Assembly (NCBI RefSeq): GCF_900119085.1
Contig: NZ_FPIQ01000017.1
Location: 1-63,708 of the forward strand
From: Nitrosovibrio sp. Nv17
GTDB taxonomy: Bacteria > Pseudomonadota > Gammaproteobacteria > Burkholderiales > Nitrosomonadaceae
Reading direction: 5' to 3'
DNA: 63,708 nucleotides
Positions 50,932 through 58,912 of this stretch are shown here, in pieces. A model generated the notes under the pieces. That model saw only the letters and a list, made by a program, of their open reading frames with translations. It did no database searches and had not been told where the DNA came from. Positions within the stretch are counted from its first letter, which is position 1, and the number at the start of each line of letters is the position of its first letter. The translations under genes and the position numbers were made by a program.

Positions 50932-50957
50932 GATGCGCATGCGGGAGCATGCGCATC
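50932..50957 (-). terminator. Perfect hairpin after pelG
   Basis: Arms GATGCGCATGC / GCATGCGCATC with a 4-base loop lie seven bases past the pelG stop. There is no T run on the minus strand, so it may protect the mRNA end rather than stop transcription. Confidence 0.6.
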
Positions 50958-50964
50958 ACTTGCC

Positions 50965-52335
50965 TCAGTTCTGCAGCATGAAGGTCTCGTACTCGAGGCG
51001 GTTGAACTTGCGCGAAAGGACCAGCAGCCCGAGCAGCACGGACAGGGTCACCGACGCGGCGAAGCCGTAACCGAAGGCCTCGGCGCCCAGCTGCAGCGTG
51101 ACGAGGGTGAATACCAGGTTGGTGGCGAAGAAGCAGGCCGTGATCAGCAGCACCTCCTTGCGCGCGTCCAGGTAGAACAGCACGTTGAGCGTTGCCATCA
51201 GCAGCACCTGCACGCTGACCGCGACGACGTCGATGTAGAACAGATGGATGTAGAGCGGCGAGATGCCCGCCGCGTGCAGCAATTCCCTGCCCCACAGCAG
51301 GCACAGCGCCACGGTCAGCCCCTGCACCTTGAAGATCTCGTAGATGCCCTGCCGCGCGGCATACACCATGCGATCGCGCCGGTATTCGATGTGCATCAGG
51401 GTGTCGCCCTCGCGCACGGCGCGGTAGAAGCGCTCGTGCTGCTCGGCGAAGTCGGCCTCCATCGCGACCAGGAAGACCGCCATGCCCGGCAGGATGAACA
51501 GGTAGGCCAGGAAAATCGGCAGGTCGTAGATGATCGACGCCCGCAAGGGCCCGATGATGGCCTCCGACGTGACCGGCACGAACCAGAACACGAACTTGTC
51601 GATCCAGATCCCCAGATAGTACAGGGTACCGACCGCGAACAGGATGTGAAAGCCGCCGCGGTCGCGGAGAAAATCGAACCTGAGCAGGGTGCGTCCCGGA
51701 TACCGGCGCACGGCATGGCGCAGGAACGAGAAGAACAGGCAGCCGTGCCCGGCCAGCACCCCGAGCAGCAATCCGCTCAATCCCCACGACGATGCCGCGA
51801 TCGCGACGGCGATGCCCAGCAGGTAGCCCTGGGCCAGCGTGCGCACGATGCGCAGGTAGGCCTTCATCCCCGAGAGGAAGATCAGCGTGATCCACAGGCC
51901 GCTCAGCATGATGAAGTTGCCCAGCAGCAGCAACTCCTGAAGCAGCGTGCCGCCGAAGGACCAGAATATCAGCGGCGCGGCCCAGGCGGCGCCGCCGGCC
52001 ATCGTGACCAGCAGCGCCCCGAACAGGTTGGGCAGCACCTCGGCCTGGCTGCCCGCGTACGCCCGGTCCGCGGCGAAGCGCGTGAACATGAGCTGCATCC
52101 CGCCGGTCCAGATCAGCGACCCGGCCATGAGGTAGGTCACGCATACCTGGAAGGCGCTGACCTCGGTGCGCCCCACGCCCAGGGCAACGGCCAGGGCGCC
52201 GATGACCACGATGCTGAGGATGGACAGCACCCACGGGCCGCCGCTGACGAGGCCCGCATAGCCGTAGGCGCGCAGCACCGACCAGTAGCTGTTGCGCTCC
52301 AGCAGCCGGCGGATGTCGTGGCCGATGGGCGCCAT
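50965..52335 (-). CDS. pelG: PelG, polysaccharide inner-membrane transporter
   Basis: A 456-residue MOP/MATE-fold protein with 12 or more helices, the same length as Pseudomonas PelG. The N-terminus GHDIRRLLERNSYWSVLRAYGYAGLVSGGPWVLS is split by conserved family residues, and MQLMFTRFAADRAY is also typical. It works with PelD, PelE and PelF in the inner-membrane synthase complex that moves Pel across the membrane. Its ATG is two bases after the pelF stop. It is the last gene of the operon. Confidence 0.95.
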   Translation of the reverse strand: MAPIGHDIRRLLERNSYWSVLRAYGYAGLVSGGPWVLSILSIVVIGALAVALGVGRTEVSAFQVCVTYLMAGSLIWTGGMQLMFTRFAADRAYAGSQAEVLPNLFGALLVTMAGGAAWAAPLIFWSFGGTLLQELLLLGNFIMLSGLWITLIFLSGMKAYLRIVRTLAQGYLLGIAVAIAASSWGLSGLLLGVLAGHGCLFFSFLRHAVRRYPGRTLLRFDFLRDRGGFHILFAVGTLYYLGIWIDKFVFWFVPVTSEAIIGPLRASIIYDLPIFLAYLFILPGMAVFLVAMEADFAEQHERFYRAVREGDTLMHIEYRRDRMVYAARQGIYEIFKVQGLTVALCLLWGRELLHAAGISPLYIHLFYIDVVAVSVQVLLMATLNVLFYLDARKEVLLITACFFATNLVFTLVTLQLGAEAFGYGFAASVTLSVLLGLLVLSRKFNRLEYETFMLQN

Positions 52336-52337
52336 GC

Positions 52338-53906
52338 TCAGGAGGCCGAATCCGTGGCCGGATCGAGTGCCTGCCCGTAGAGATCCCGGTAGGCGGCGAA
52401 CATCAGCCGATCGTCATAGTAGCGCCTCACCCGCTCCAGACCGGCGCGTTGCGCCGCACGCCAGCGATCCGCGTCGTTGAGCAGCGCGAGCGCGGCGTGC
52501 GCCGTTCCCTCCGGATCCGCGATGTGGACCACGCTCCCCGCTGCTCCCAGGGCCCGGTCCTCGGCGCCGCTGCCCTCGATCAGCTCGCGGCACGAACCCA
52601 CGTCCGTCGCCAGGCACGGCACGCCGCTGGCGAACGCCTCCAGCACCACCAGGGGCAGCGCCTCGCTGATCGAGGTCAGCACCATCAGGCCGAGCTGCGG
52701 CAGGATGTCCGCCACGTTGCGAAAACCCAGGAAGCTCACGCAGCGCTCCAGACGGAGACTCGCGACCAGCTCCCTGCATTCCTCCACGTACGCGGGGTCC
52801 TCGTCCTCCGGGCCGACGATCCAGCCCTGGGCGTCGGGCCGCTCGTTCGCCAGTATCTGCATGGCGCGGATGAACGTCTTGATATCCTTGATGGGCACCA
52901 CGCGCCCGATCAGCCCCAGTACCGGCGGGATGCCCGCCGGACGCGCCTCCAGCACGGCCGCGTAGCGCCGCAGGTCGATGCCGTTGGGAACGACGCGGGT
53001 TCTGTCGGGCGGCGCGCCGTCCGCGATCTGCCGCAGGCGGTTGCCTTCGTACAGGCTGACGATGGGGGACGCCTGCGAATAGGCCATGCGGCCGATCTGC
53101 TCGTAGAATCTGATCCAGAGCCCACGGATGTATCCCATCTCGTCGTGCAGGGTATTGCAGACGTCGTCGTTGTGATCCCGGATCCAGGTCGCCTGGGCGA
53201 GGTCGATCTTGCGTTCCTTGGTGTAGATGCCGTGCTCCGTCAGCAGGAAGGGAATGTCCCGTCGCAGGTGCAGCATCGCCCCCAGCAGTCCCGCGTATCC
53301 CGTCGAGATGGCGTGGAGCGTGCGCACGCGCGGCAGGCCGGCGGCGATGTCCGCGAGCGTGAACAGCGGCGCGTGCATGGCGCGCACCGTCCAGAAATAG
53401 TCGATGAACGAGGGCTCGGTGCAGTGCTCGCGGTATTGCTGGGTGATGTAGTCCCACGATGCCTCGCTGTAGAGAAAATCCCGTTCGTCGATGCCCATTG
53501 CGGGACCCAGCCGTGCGAAGGCGTCGCTCATCTGCGCGTCGGACAGCGCAGCGGATTGCCGCATGTGCGCGTGCAGCTCCGCCATGTCGCTGAAGGCTGG
53601 TCGATTTCCCTTGTGACCGGCGGGCCGGAGGGGCCTGTCGGCGCGCAGCAGGTAGTGGGTCTCGGCGTGCGTCACGTTGGGCGGAAACGGGTATTGCGGA
53701 GGGCCGTACATGCCGCGCTCGCCACCGATGAAGACGACGGCGAAGCGGATGTCCGGCAGGCCGCCGATGATCTGGTGCACCCATGCCGACACGCCCCCGC
53801 GGACATAGGGATAGGTGCCTTCCAGCAGCAGGGCGACGTCGGCCACGGCGTCGCCCGCCGCTGCCGGGCGGGACATCCGCTCCCGCGGGGCCGCGCCGTC
53901 AGGCAT
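52338..53906 (-). CDS. pelF: PelF, glycosyltransferase family 4 Pel synthase
   Basis: A 522-residue GT4 enzyme. The opening VALLLEGTYPYVRGGVSAWVHQ is broken here to its key part TYPYVRGGVSAWVH. The donor site has VVPNGIDL, LGLIGRVVPIKDIKTF, and EALPLVVLEAFASGVPCLATDVG with the E-x7-E pattern. It uses UDP-sugar in the cytoplasm to build Pel. The ATG at 53906 overlaps the pelE stop by eight bases; an inner ATG at 53876 with GGGAG just upstream is an alternative that gives 512 residues, nearer the 507 of Pseudomonas. Confidence 0.94.
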   Translation of the reverse strand: MPDGAAPRERMSRPAAAGDAVADVALLLEGTYPYVRGGVSAWVHQIIGGLPDIRFAVVFIGGERGMYGPPQYPFPPNVTHAETHYLLRADRPLRPAGHKGNRPAFSDMAELHAHMRQSAALSDAQMSDAFARLGPAMGIDERDFLYSEASWDYITQQYREHCTEPSFIDYFWTVRAMHAPLFTLADIAAGLPRVRTLHAISTGYAGLLGAMLHLRRDIPFLLTEHGIYTKERKIDLAQATWIRDHNDDVCNTLHDEMGYIRGLWIRFYEQIGRMAYSQASPIVSLYEGNRLRQIADGAPPDRTRVVPNGIDLRRYAAVLEARPAGIPPVLGLIGRVVPIKDIKTFIRAMQILANERPDAQGWIVGPEDEDPAYVEECRELVASLRLERCVSFLGFRNVADILPQLGLMVLTSISEALPLVVLEAFASGVPCLATDVGSCRELIEGSGAEDRALGAAGSVVHIADPEGTAHAALALLNDADRWRAAQRAGLERVRRYYDDRLMFAAYRDLYGQALDPATDSAS

Positions 53907-54945
53907 GTGTCCACCAGCGCTGCACCCGGGCCAGGGCGCCGCCCCTTGCGCCCGGCCGCGCGAGCGCCGCCAGGTGGCGCCGCGTTTGCGCGAAGTCGCG
54001 CTCGCGGAAGGCGATCTCCGCCAGCCAGGGAAGAATCTTCTGTTCGTCGATGCCGGCCGACCGGGCATGCGCGAGCGCTGCGCGGGCCGCCGCGCGGTCA
54101 TCCGAATCCAGGAGGATGCGCGCGTACAGCAGCCAGTCGTCCCCCAGGGAACGGCCGCCCCCGGGTGATCCCGCCGCGACGGCGGAGGACGGAGCGGAAA
54201 CCGGGGCGGGCTGCTCCAGTACCCGCTCCAGGTGGCGGCGCGCGGTCCGCAGCCAGTGTGCCCTGAGTGCGCCCTGAGCGAGGCGCTGGTACACCAGTTC
54301 CCAGCACAGCGCCGCGATCGTCTCGTGGCAGCCGCGCTGCCTGCGGAGCGGCACACCGGGCAGGGTGTCGGCCAGATCCAGAATCTGCTGCGTCAGCCTT
54401 TTCTCGTTGCCGTCCCGCATGGCGTAGGCCAGCAGGCGCACGTCGTCCACGGGGTCGCGCATCGCCTTCGACCATATCGGCATGGCCTCGCGCGGCAGCA
54501 TGTGGCGCGTCGCCATGACCGCCTTGAGCCGCTTCAGAGGACGCCCCGCGAAGTGCACGATCTGCCGCAGCGCGCCCTGGCTGTAGGGGGGGATCGGCAG
54601 GACGGCCGGAGGCGAGAACGGCAGCTCCGGCCGGATGATGATTTTCGCGCTGCGGGCATCCCGGTCCAGGGGGCGCCTCAGGGCATCGAGCACGCTCCAC
54701 AGGAGTCCCAGCGCGCCCAGCACCGGGAGCATCCACAGCAGCGCGAACAACAGGCCCATGGCGCCTCGCACCGGCAGCCGGTAGCGGCGCGGCAGCAGCA
54801 GCCAGTAACCCCGCGCCAGCGTGTAGGAAGACGCCGTGTGCAGCAGGACGGCCGCCGCCACGAAGGCGCCCCCCTCCCCCTGTCCCAGCGCCACGAGCGC
54901 AAGCCCCTCCAGCGCCAACCCGGCCGCGATCAGCGCGCGCTTCAT
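53899..54945 (-). CDS. pelE: PelE, membrane-anchored TPR protein
   Basis: A 348-residue protein with N-terminal hydrophobic helices (about 3-40 and 57-83) and a helical TPR-like cytoplasmic part (about 140-340). This matches the size and layout of PelE (329 residues in Pseudomonas). The start at 54945 forms an ATGA overlap with pelD; longer in-frame versions run into pelD. It supports the PelD-PelF-PelG synthase complex. Confidence 0.88.
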   Translation of the reverse strand: MKRALIAAGLALEGLALVALGQGEGGAFVAAAVLLHTASSYTLARGYWLLLPRRYRLPVRGAMGLLFALLWMLPVLGALGLLWSVLDALRRPLDRDARSAKIIIRPELPFSPPAVLPIPPYSQGALRQIVHFAGRPLKRLKAVMATRHMLPREAMPIWSKAMRDPVDDVRLLAYAMRDGNEKRLTQQILDLADTLPGVPLRRQRGCHETIAALCWELVYQRLAQGALRAHWLRTARRHLERVLEQPAPVSAPSSAVAAGSPGGGRSLGDDWLLYARILLDSDDRAAARAALAHARSAGIDEQKILPWLAEIAFRERDFAQTRRHLAALARPGARGGALARVQRWWTHA

Positions 54946-56216
54946 GGTGCGGCGCGCAGGGCGCGGATGCGCCGCGGATCCGCCGCATCGACCGGCAGCA
55001 GTTCGCTGGTCACCGCCGCCAGCACGTCGCCCGTGCGCTGCAGCCATGTCCGCGCACCCGCCATGTCGGTCAGCGGCAGCAGGATCCAGATCTCTTCCTC
55101 TTCCGCTCCCCCGGCCAGGCAGATCGTGTCGACCGCGCGGATCGAAAGCCTGAGCCGCTCATACGTCTGCCGCACCCGTACCGGCTCGCCCGACAATCTC
55201 AGCAGGACCGCGTCGAGCCTGAAGGCGGCATGATCCCGGCATGCCCGCTCGTAGGCGGCGACGAAGCGGGCGATCGAGGTGGCGGCCACGCCGAAGCGCA
55301 GATGATCCGCCCCGTGGGCCACGAGCACCGCGATGAGCTTCAGGTTATCCTCGTGCAGGGCGAAGAACGGCAGGGATCGGATCAGCAGCAGGGCATGAAT
55401 CTCTCCGGTGGAGTCGGCCACCGGCACCGCCGCCAGCAGGTCGCCGTGCTCCGCCCCGCTTTCCGTGACGCGGTTCACCGCCGCCGGTTCGCCGCTGTCG
55501 AGGGCGGCACGCAGCACCGCGTCGCCGGCGTCGACGTCGAAGGGCTCCCCGATACGCGCCAGTACCCGCCCGGGATCGACCCGATCCCCTGCCAGACCGA
55601 CGATGCTGGCCTGGGTCAGGGCACCATGCTCCGCCACCAATTCGATCAGCTTCTGCAGCGATGCGGGCGTGAGGCCGTCCACGGCGTCGAGCGCGGACTG
55701 CAGCTGCAGGATGCCTTCGCGCAGCGAGAGCCCGCCGCCGGCCAGCGCCTGCTCCAGCCGGTCGTGCGACAGCCGCAGCAACTGGTAGTTGCGGGTGAAT
55801 TCCTCCAGGCGCTCGGCGCGGTACTGATAGGCGCCTTCGAGCCGGTGCAGGCGGCGGCCCCACCCGTCCCTGAACTCTCCCGCCGCCATCGCCACGACGA
55901 CGATGCCGACGGCCCACGCCAACGGGAACTCGGGTGCAGCCTGCCACTGCTGATTGATGGACACACCCAGCACCAGCAGCACCAGCAGCGCGCTCACGAA
56001 GCCGTACGCGAATCCATAGCGCAACCCCGCCAGCAGCGGGGCCAGCAGCGGCCAGGGAAAGCCGCCGCCCAGGCGGAACGGATCCGGCGGGTGGGTGAGG
56101 AACGATGCCGCCAGCACGATCGCGGTCAGGGCGACGGTCTCGAACCATCCGCCCCACACGGGCGGCGGATCGTCCGCATTGACGATCTCGATGCCTTCCA
56201 GCCAGGGCTTCTTCAT
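54942..56216 (-). CDS. pelD: PelD, c-di-GMP receptor of Pel synthesis
   Basis: A 424-residue protein with about four N-terminal helices (about 25-115), a short coiled stretch (about 125-160), a GAF domain (about 170-300) and a degenerate GGDEF domain (about 315-420). The active GGDEF sequence is absent but RAVD at 360-363 gives the RxxD inhibitory site that binds c-di-GMP in Pseudomonas PelD. The ATG overlaps the TPR protein's stop by ATGA. It should switch the synthase on when c-di-GMP is high. Confidence 0.92.
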   Translation of the reverse strand: MKKPWLEGIEIVNADDPPPVWGGWFETVALTAIVLAASFLTHPPDPFRLGGGFPWPLLAPLLAGLRYGFAYGFVSALLVLLVLGVSINQQWQAAPEFPLAWAVGIVVVAMAAGEFRDGWGRRLHRLEGAYQYRAERLEEFTRNYQLLRLSHDRLEQALAGGGLSLREGILQLQSALDAVDGLTPASLQKLIELVAEHGALTQASIVGLAGDRVDPGRVLARIGEPFDVDAGDAVLRAALDSGEPAAVNRVTESGAEHGDLLAAVPVADSTGEIHALLLIRSLPFFALHEDNLKLIAVLVAHGADHLRFGVAATSIARFVAAYERACRDHAAFRLDAVLLRLSGEPVRVRQTYERLRLSIRAVDTICLAGGAEEEEIWILLPLTDMAGARTWLQRTGDVLAAVTSELLPVDAADPRRIRALRAAP

Positions 56217-58912
56217 GGCCTCGACGGCGCCGTGCCCGGCACGGAGACGGCCTGCAGCTCCGATACCTTCGCCAGCGTCCGGCGGCAGACATCCGCCTCT
56301 TCCCCGGGCGTGATCCGGTTGGGCGCCGCGTCTTCCGCAAACCACCGGCCGGCCCGGTCGACGTCGTCCAGCGACAGCGGCAGCACGCCGGCAGGCACGG
56401 GCCCGCCGGGCTGGTCGTGCAGGTGGGCGGAGATCATCGCCCACTGCGCCTCCACCGGCTTCGGGTCGCCGCGCGCCAGCGCATCGGCCAGGGCCACCCA
56501 GAGCGGCAACTGCAGGCGCTCGCGCTGGCGCCCCAGTGCGAAACGGTCGGCGTTTTCCAGGGGGCGCGCCATCCGCCAGCGATCCGCGAGAACCTGCCGT
56601 TTTTCCGGCTCGCCGGCACCGCCGGCGCCCTGGTCCCGCACCCCGGCGAAATAGTCGGCGAGCCGCGGCGGATGGCGGGTGGCGGGCGGGCGGAAGCCCG
56701 GCGCCGCCCGCATCTTCAGCGCGAGGAAGCGGACATGGTTGGCGCTCGCGGAGCATCCCGCCCACTCCAGGTTGTCGGCCAGCGTCAGGGTCCACATGAA
56801 GTCCCGGGGCCGGGCCGACAGCGAGCGCAGGTACCAGTGCGCACCCTGGGCAGCCTTGCCGAGCACGTGCTCCGCCGCGGCGAGCGCCTCCACCAGGGAA
56901 GCGCCGATGGCCGACTGGCTCATCGCAGGATTGCGATAGGGCTGGGCAAGCGCATCCAGGGCGGCGCGATCCACGTCCGCGTCGGACAGCAGCAGCCAGA
57001 TCGTCGCCTCCGTCACCTCCGGATCCGCGCCCCGCAGGCGGGAGAGTTCCCGCAGCGCCTGCCGCGCCGCTTCCCGGTCCCCGCTTCTCATCCGGTGCAT
57101 CGAGCGGAAATACCAGTAGTCGGGCGCCTGCGCCAGGGCCGCGGCAGGGAATGCGTCCGCCAGAGACAGCCAGCGTCCCAGCGCATCCCAGTCGCCCCGC
57201 TTCCATGAAAAGCGCATCAGGCGCTGCAGATCCTCGATCCGCCGCAGGCGCTCCCACCCGTAGTGCGCGAGGCGCTCGCTCTGCGCCTCGTCATGGCGAC
57301 GCAACGCCAGGCGCTGCAGCTGCTCGAGCACGTCCGCGTCCTCGGGACGGAGGGCCAGCGCCTCCCCGTACGCCTTCTCCGCGCGGGCATCCTCTCCCAG
57401 CTGCATGGCCACGCGCGCCAGCAGCAGCCAGTACGCCTCCGCATACGCGGGATCCGGCGAATGGAAGTCGCGCAGCAGCTCGAAACTCTTGCGGATATCC
57501 CCCGCCTCCTCGTGCAGCCGGGCCAGTTCCAGCCGCTGCCGCCCGACCTGGGCGGCCGGCATCTCCTGGTAGACCGCCAGCGCATCCCGGTTCTTCCCCT
57601 GCAGCCGCAGGACGTGCACCAGCGCCTTCAGCGCTTCCGTCGGATGGCCGAAGCGCTCCGCATGGCGGCGCAGAATCCCCTCGACGTGCCCGGGTTGCGT
57701 GGTGGCGAGCCCGGCCGCGACGTAGGCGTCGGTCTCGGCTTCGGTCAGGCGGCGGCGCGTCATGACCGCCTCGAACAGCTGCACCAGCGCGGCCGGATCC
57801 GGCTTCGCCCGGGCGAGCTCGAAGGCGCGCGTCTCGGCTTCCGCATCGGCGCGTACGCGCGCGAACGCGAGCCACAGCGCCAGGGCGGCGTCCGGCTCGG
57901 CATTCCAGTCGCGAATGCGGGCCACCAGCCGCTGGCGCTCGCTGCCCGCAGCCAGGGATGGCTGCAGCTGGTCGGCGCGCGCGAGGCTCTCCCGCAGCAG
58001 CCCCATGGACACCTGCAGCCGCGCGATGCGCTCGACGAGCGCATCATCGCCGGGGGAAAGGCGATCCGCCTCTTCCAGCCACACCAGCGCCTGCCGGTCC
58101 TGCGCCAGCGGTTCCGCGATGTCGGCGGCCAGGCGCAGCAGCTCGGCGTCCCTTCGGCCGCCGAGCGTCTCCAGCGCGGAGCGCGCGGCCCGCAGCGCCT
58201 CGTCGTCGATGCCGGCCTGGAGATAGGCGCGCAGGCCGGATTTCGCGACCTGCATCCGGTCGTGCCCCGCCGGCGCCAGCGGCAGCGCCCGGAACAGATC
58301 GCGGGCGGCCAGCCGCGGCTGGTTCGCCGCCATGCGCTGCCGCGCGGCGGCGACCAGCCAGGCGGACTTTTGTTCGCCGCCCTGCTCCGGCACGGCGGCC
58401 ATCCGCTCGAAGGTGCCGGCCAGCACCTCGGGCTCGGCGAACTGCTCCGCCAGCGCGACCACCGCGCGCAGCTCGCCTTCGTGACGCGCAAGGCGGAACG
58501 CCGCCGGAATCAGCGCGGCGATACGCTGGCGCAGCACTTTTTCCTCCTTCTCCTCGGGCCGCGCATACAGCTGCTGCAGCGCCAGCCTGAGCTCGGCAAG
58601 GCGGATCTCGTAGTTCAACGCGGGCAGGTCGCGGCGCGCCAGGGGGTCGATGGCCTGCGCCGCTTCGTCCGTCAATCCCGCCTCCGTCAGTACCTGCACC
58701 AGCGACAGGCGCAACGGCGCGTTGCCAGGATCGGACTGCACCAGCACCCGCAGGTAGGCCACCGAGAGCGCATCCTTCGCCGACAGGTTGGAGGGATCGC
58801 GGAATGCCGGCTGGCGGGGAAACAGCACCCAGAACACCACCAGGAACACGCCCCCCATGAACATCAGCGCGGGCGCATTGAGCAGGGACTCGCGCTGGGC
58901 GTCAGCATGCAA
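56213..58912 (-). CDS. pelB: PelB-like TPR protein without outer-membrane barrel
   Basis: An 899-residue protein with one N-terminal membrane helix (about 15-32) and a long array of TPR-type helical pairs to about residue 700, as in the periplasmic part of PelB. Pseudomonas PelB is about 1190 residues and ends in an outer-membrane beta-barrel. Here the C-terminal 200 residues are soluble-looking and end without an aromatic strand. The start is TTG at 58912 with GGGGA nine bases upstream, overlapping pelA by 11 bases. It probably guides Pel and binds PelA, but export needs another pore. Confidence 0.85.
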   Translation of the reverse strand: MHADAQRESLLNAPALMFMGGVFLVVFWVLFPRQPAFRDPSNLSAKDALSVAYLRVLVQSDPGNAPLRLSLVQVLTEAGLTDEAAQAIDPLARRDLPALNYEIRLAELRLALQQLYARPEEKEEKVLRQRIAALIPAAFRLARHEGELRAVVALAEQFAEPEVLAGTFERMAAVPEQGGEQKSAWLVAAARQRMAANQPRLAARDLFRALPLAPAGHDRMQVAKSGLRAYLQAGIDDEALRAARSALETLGGRRDAELLRLAADIAEPLAQDRQALVWLEEADRLSPGDDALVERIARLQVSMGLLRESLARADQLQPSLAAGSERQRLVARIRDWNAEPDAALALWLAFARVRADAEAETRAFELARAKPDPAALVQLFEAVMTRRRLTEAETDAYVAAGLATTQPGHVEGILRRHAERFGHPTEALKALVHVLRLQGKNRDALAVYQEMPAAQVGRQRLELARLHEEAGDIRKSFELLRDFHSPDPAYAEAYWLLLARVAMQLGEDARAEKAYGEALALRPEDADVLEQLQRLALRRHDEAQSERLAHYGWERLRRIEDLQRLMRFSWKRGDWDALGRWLSLADAFPAAALAQAPDYWYFRSMHRMRSGDREAARQALRELSRLRGADPEVTEATIWLLLSDADVDRAALDALAQPYRNPAMSQSAIGASLVEALAAAEHVLGKAAQGAHWYLRSLSARPRDFMWTLTLADNLEWAGCSASANHVRFLALKMRAAPGFRPPATRHPPRLADYFAGVRDQGAGGAGEPEKRQVLADRWRMARPLENADRFALGRQRERLQLPLWVALADALARGDPKPVEAQWAMISAHLHDQPGGPVPAGVLPLSLDDVDRAGRWFAEDAAPNRITPGEEADVCRRTLAKVSELQAVSVPGTAPSRP

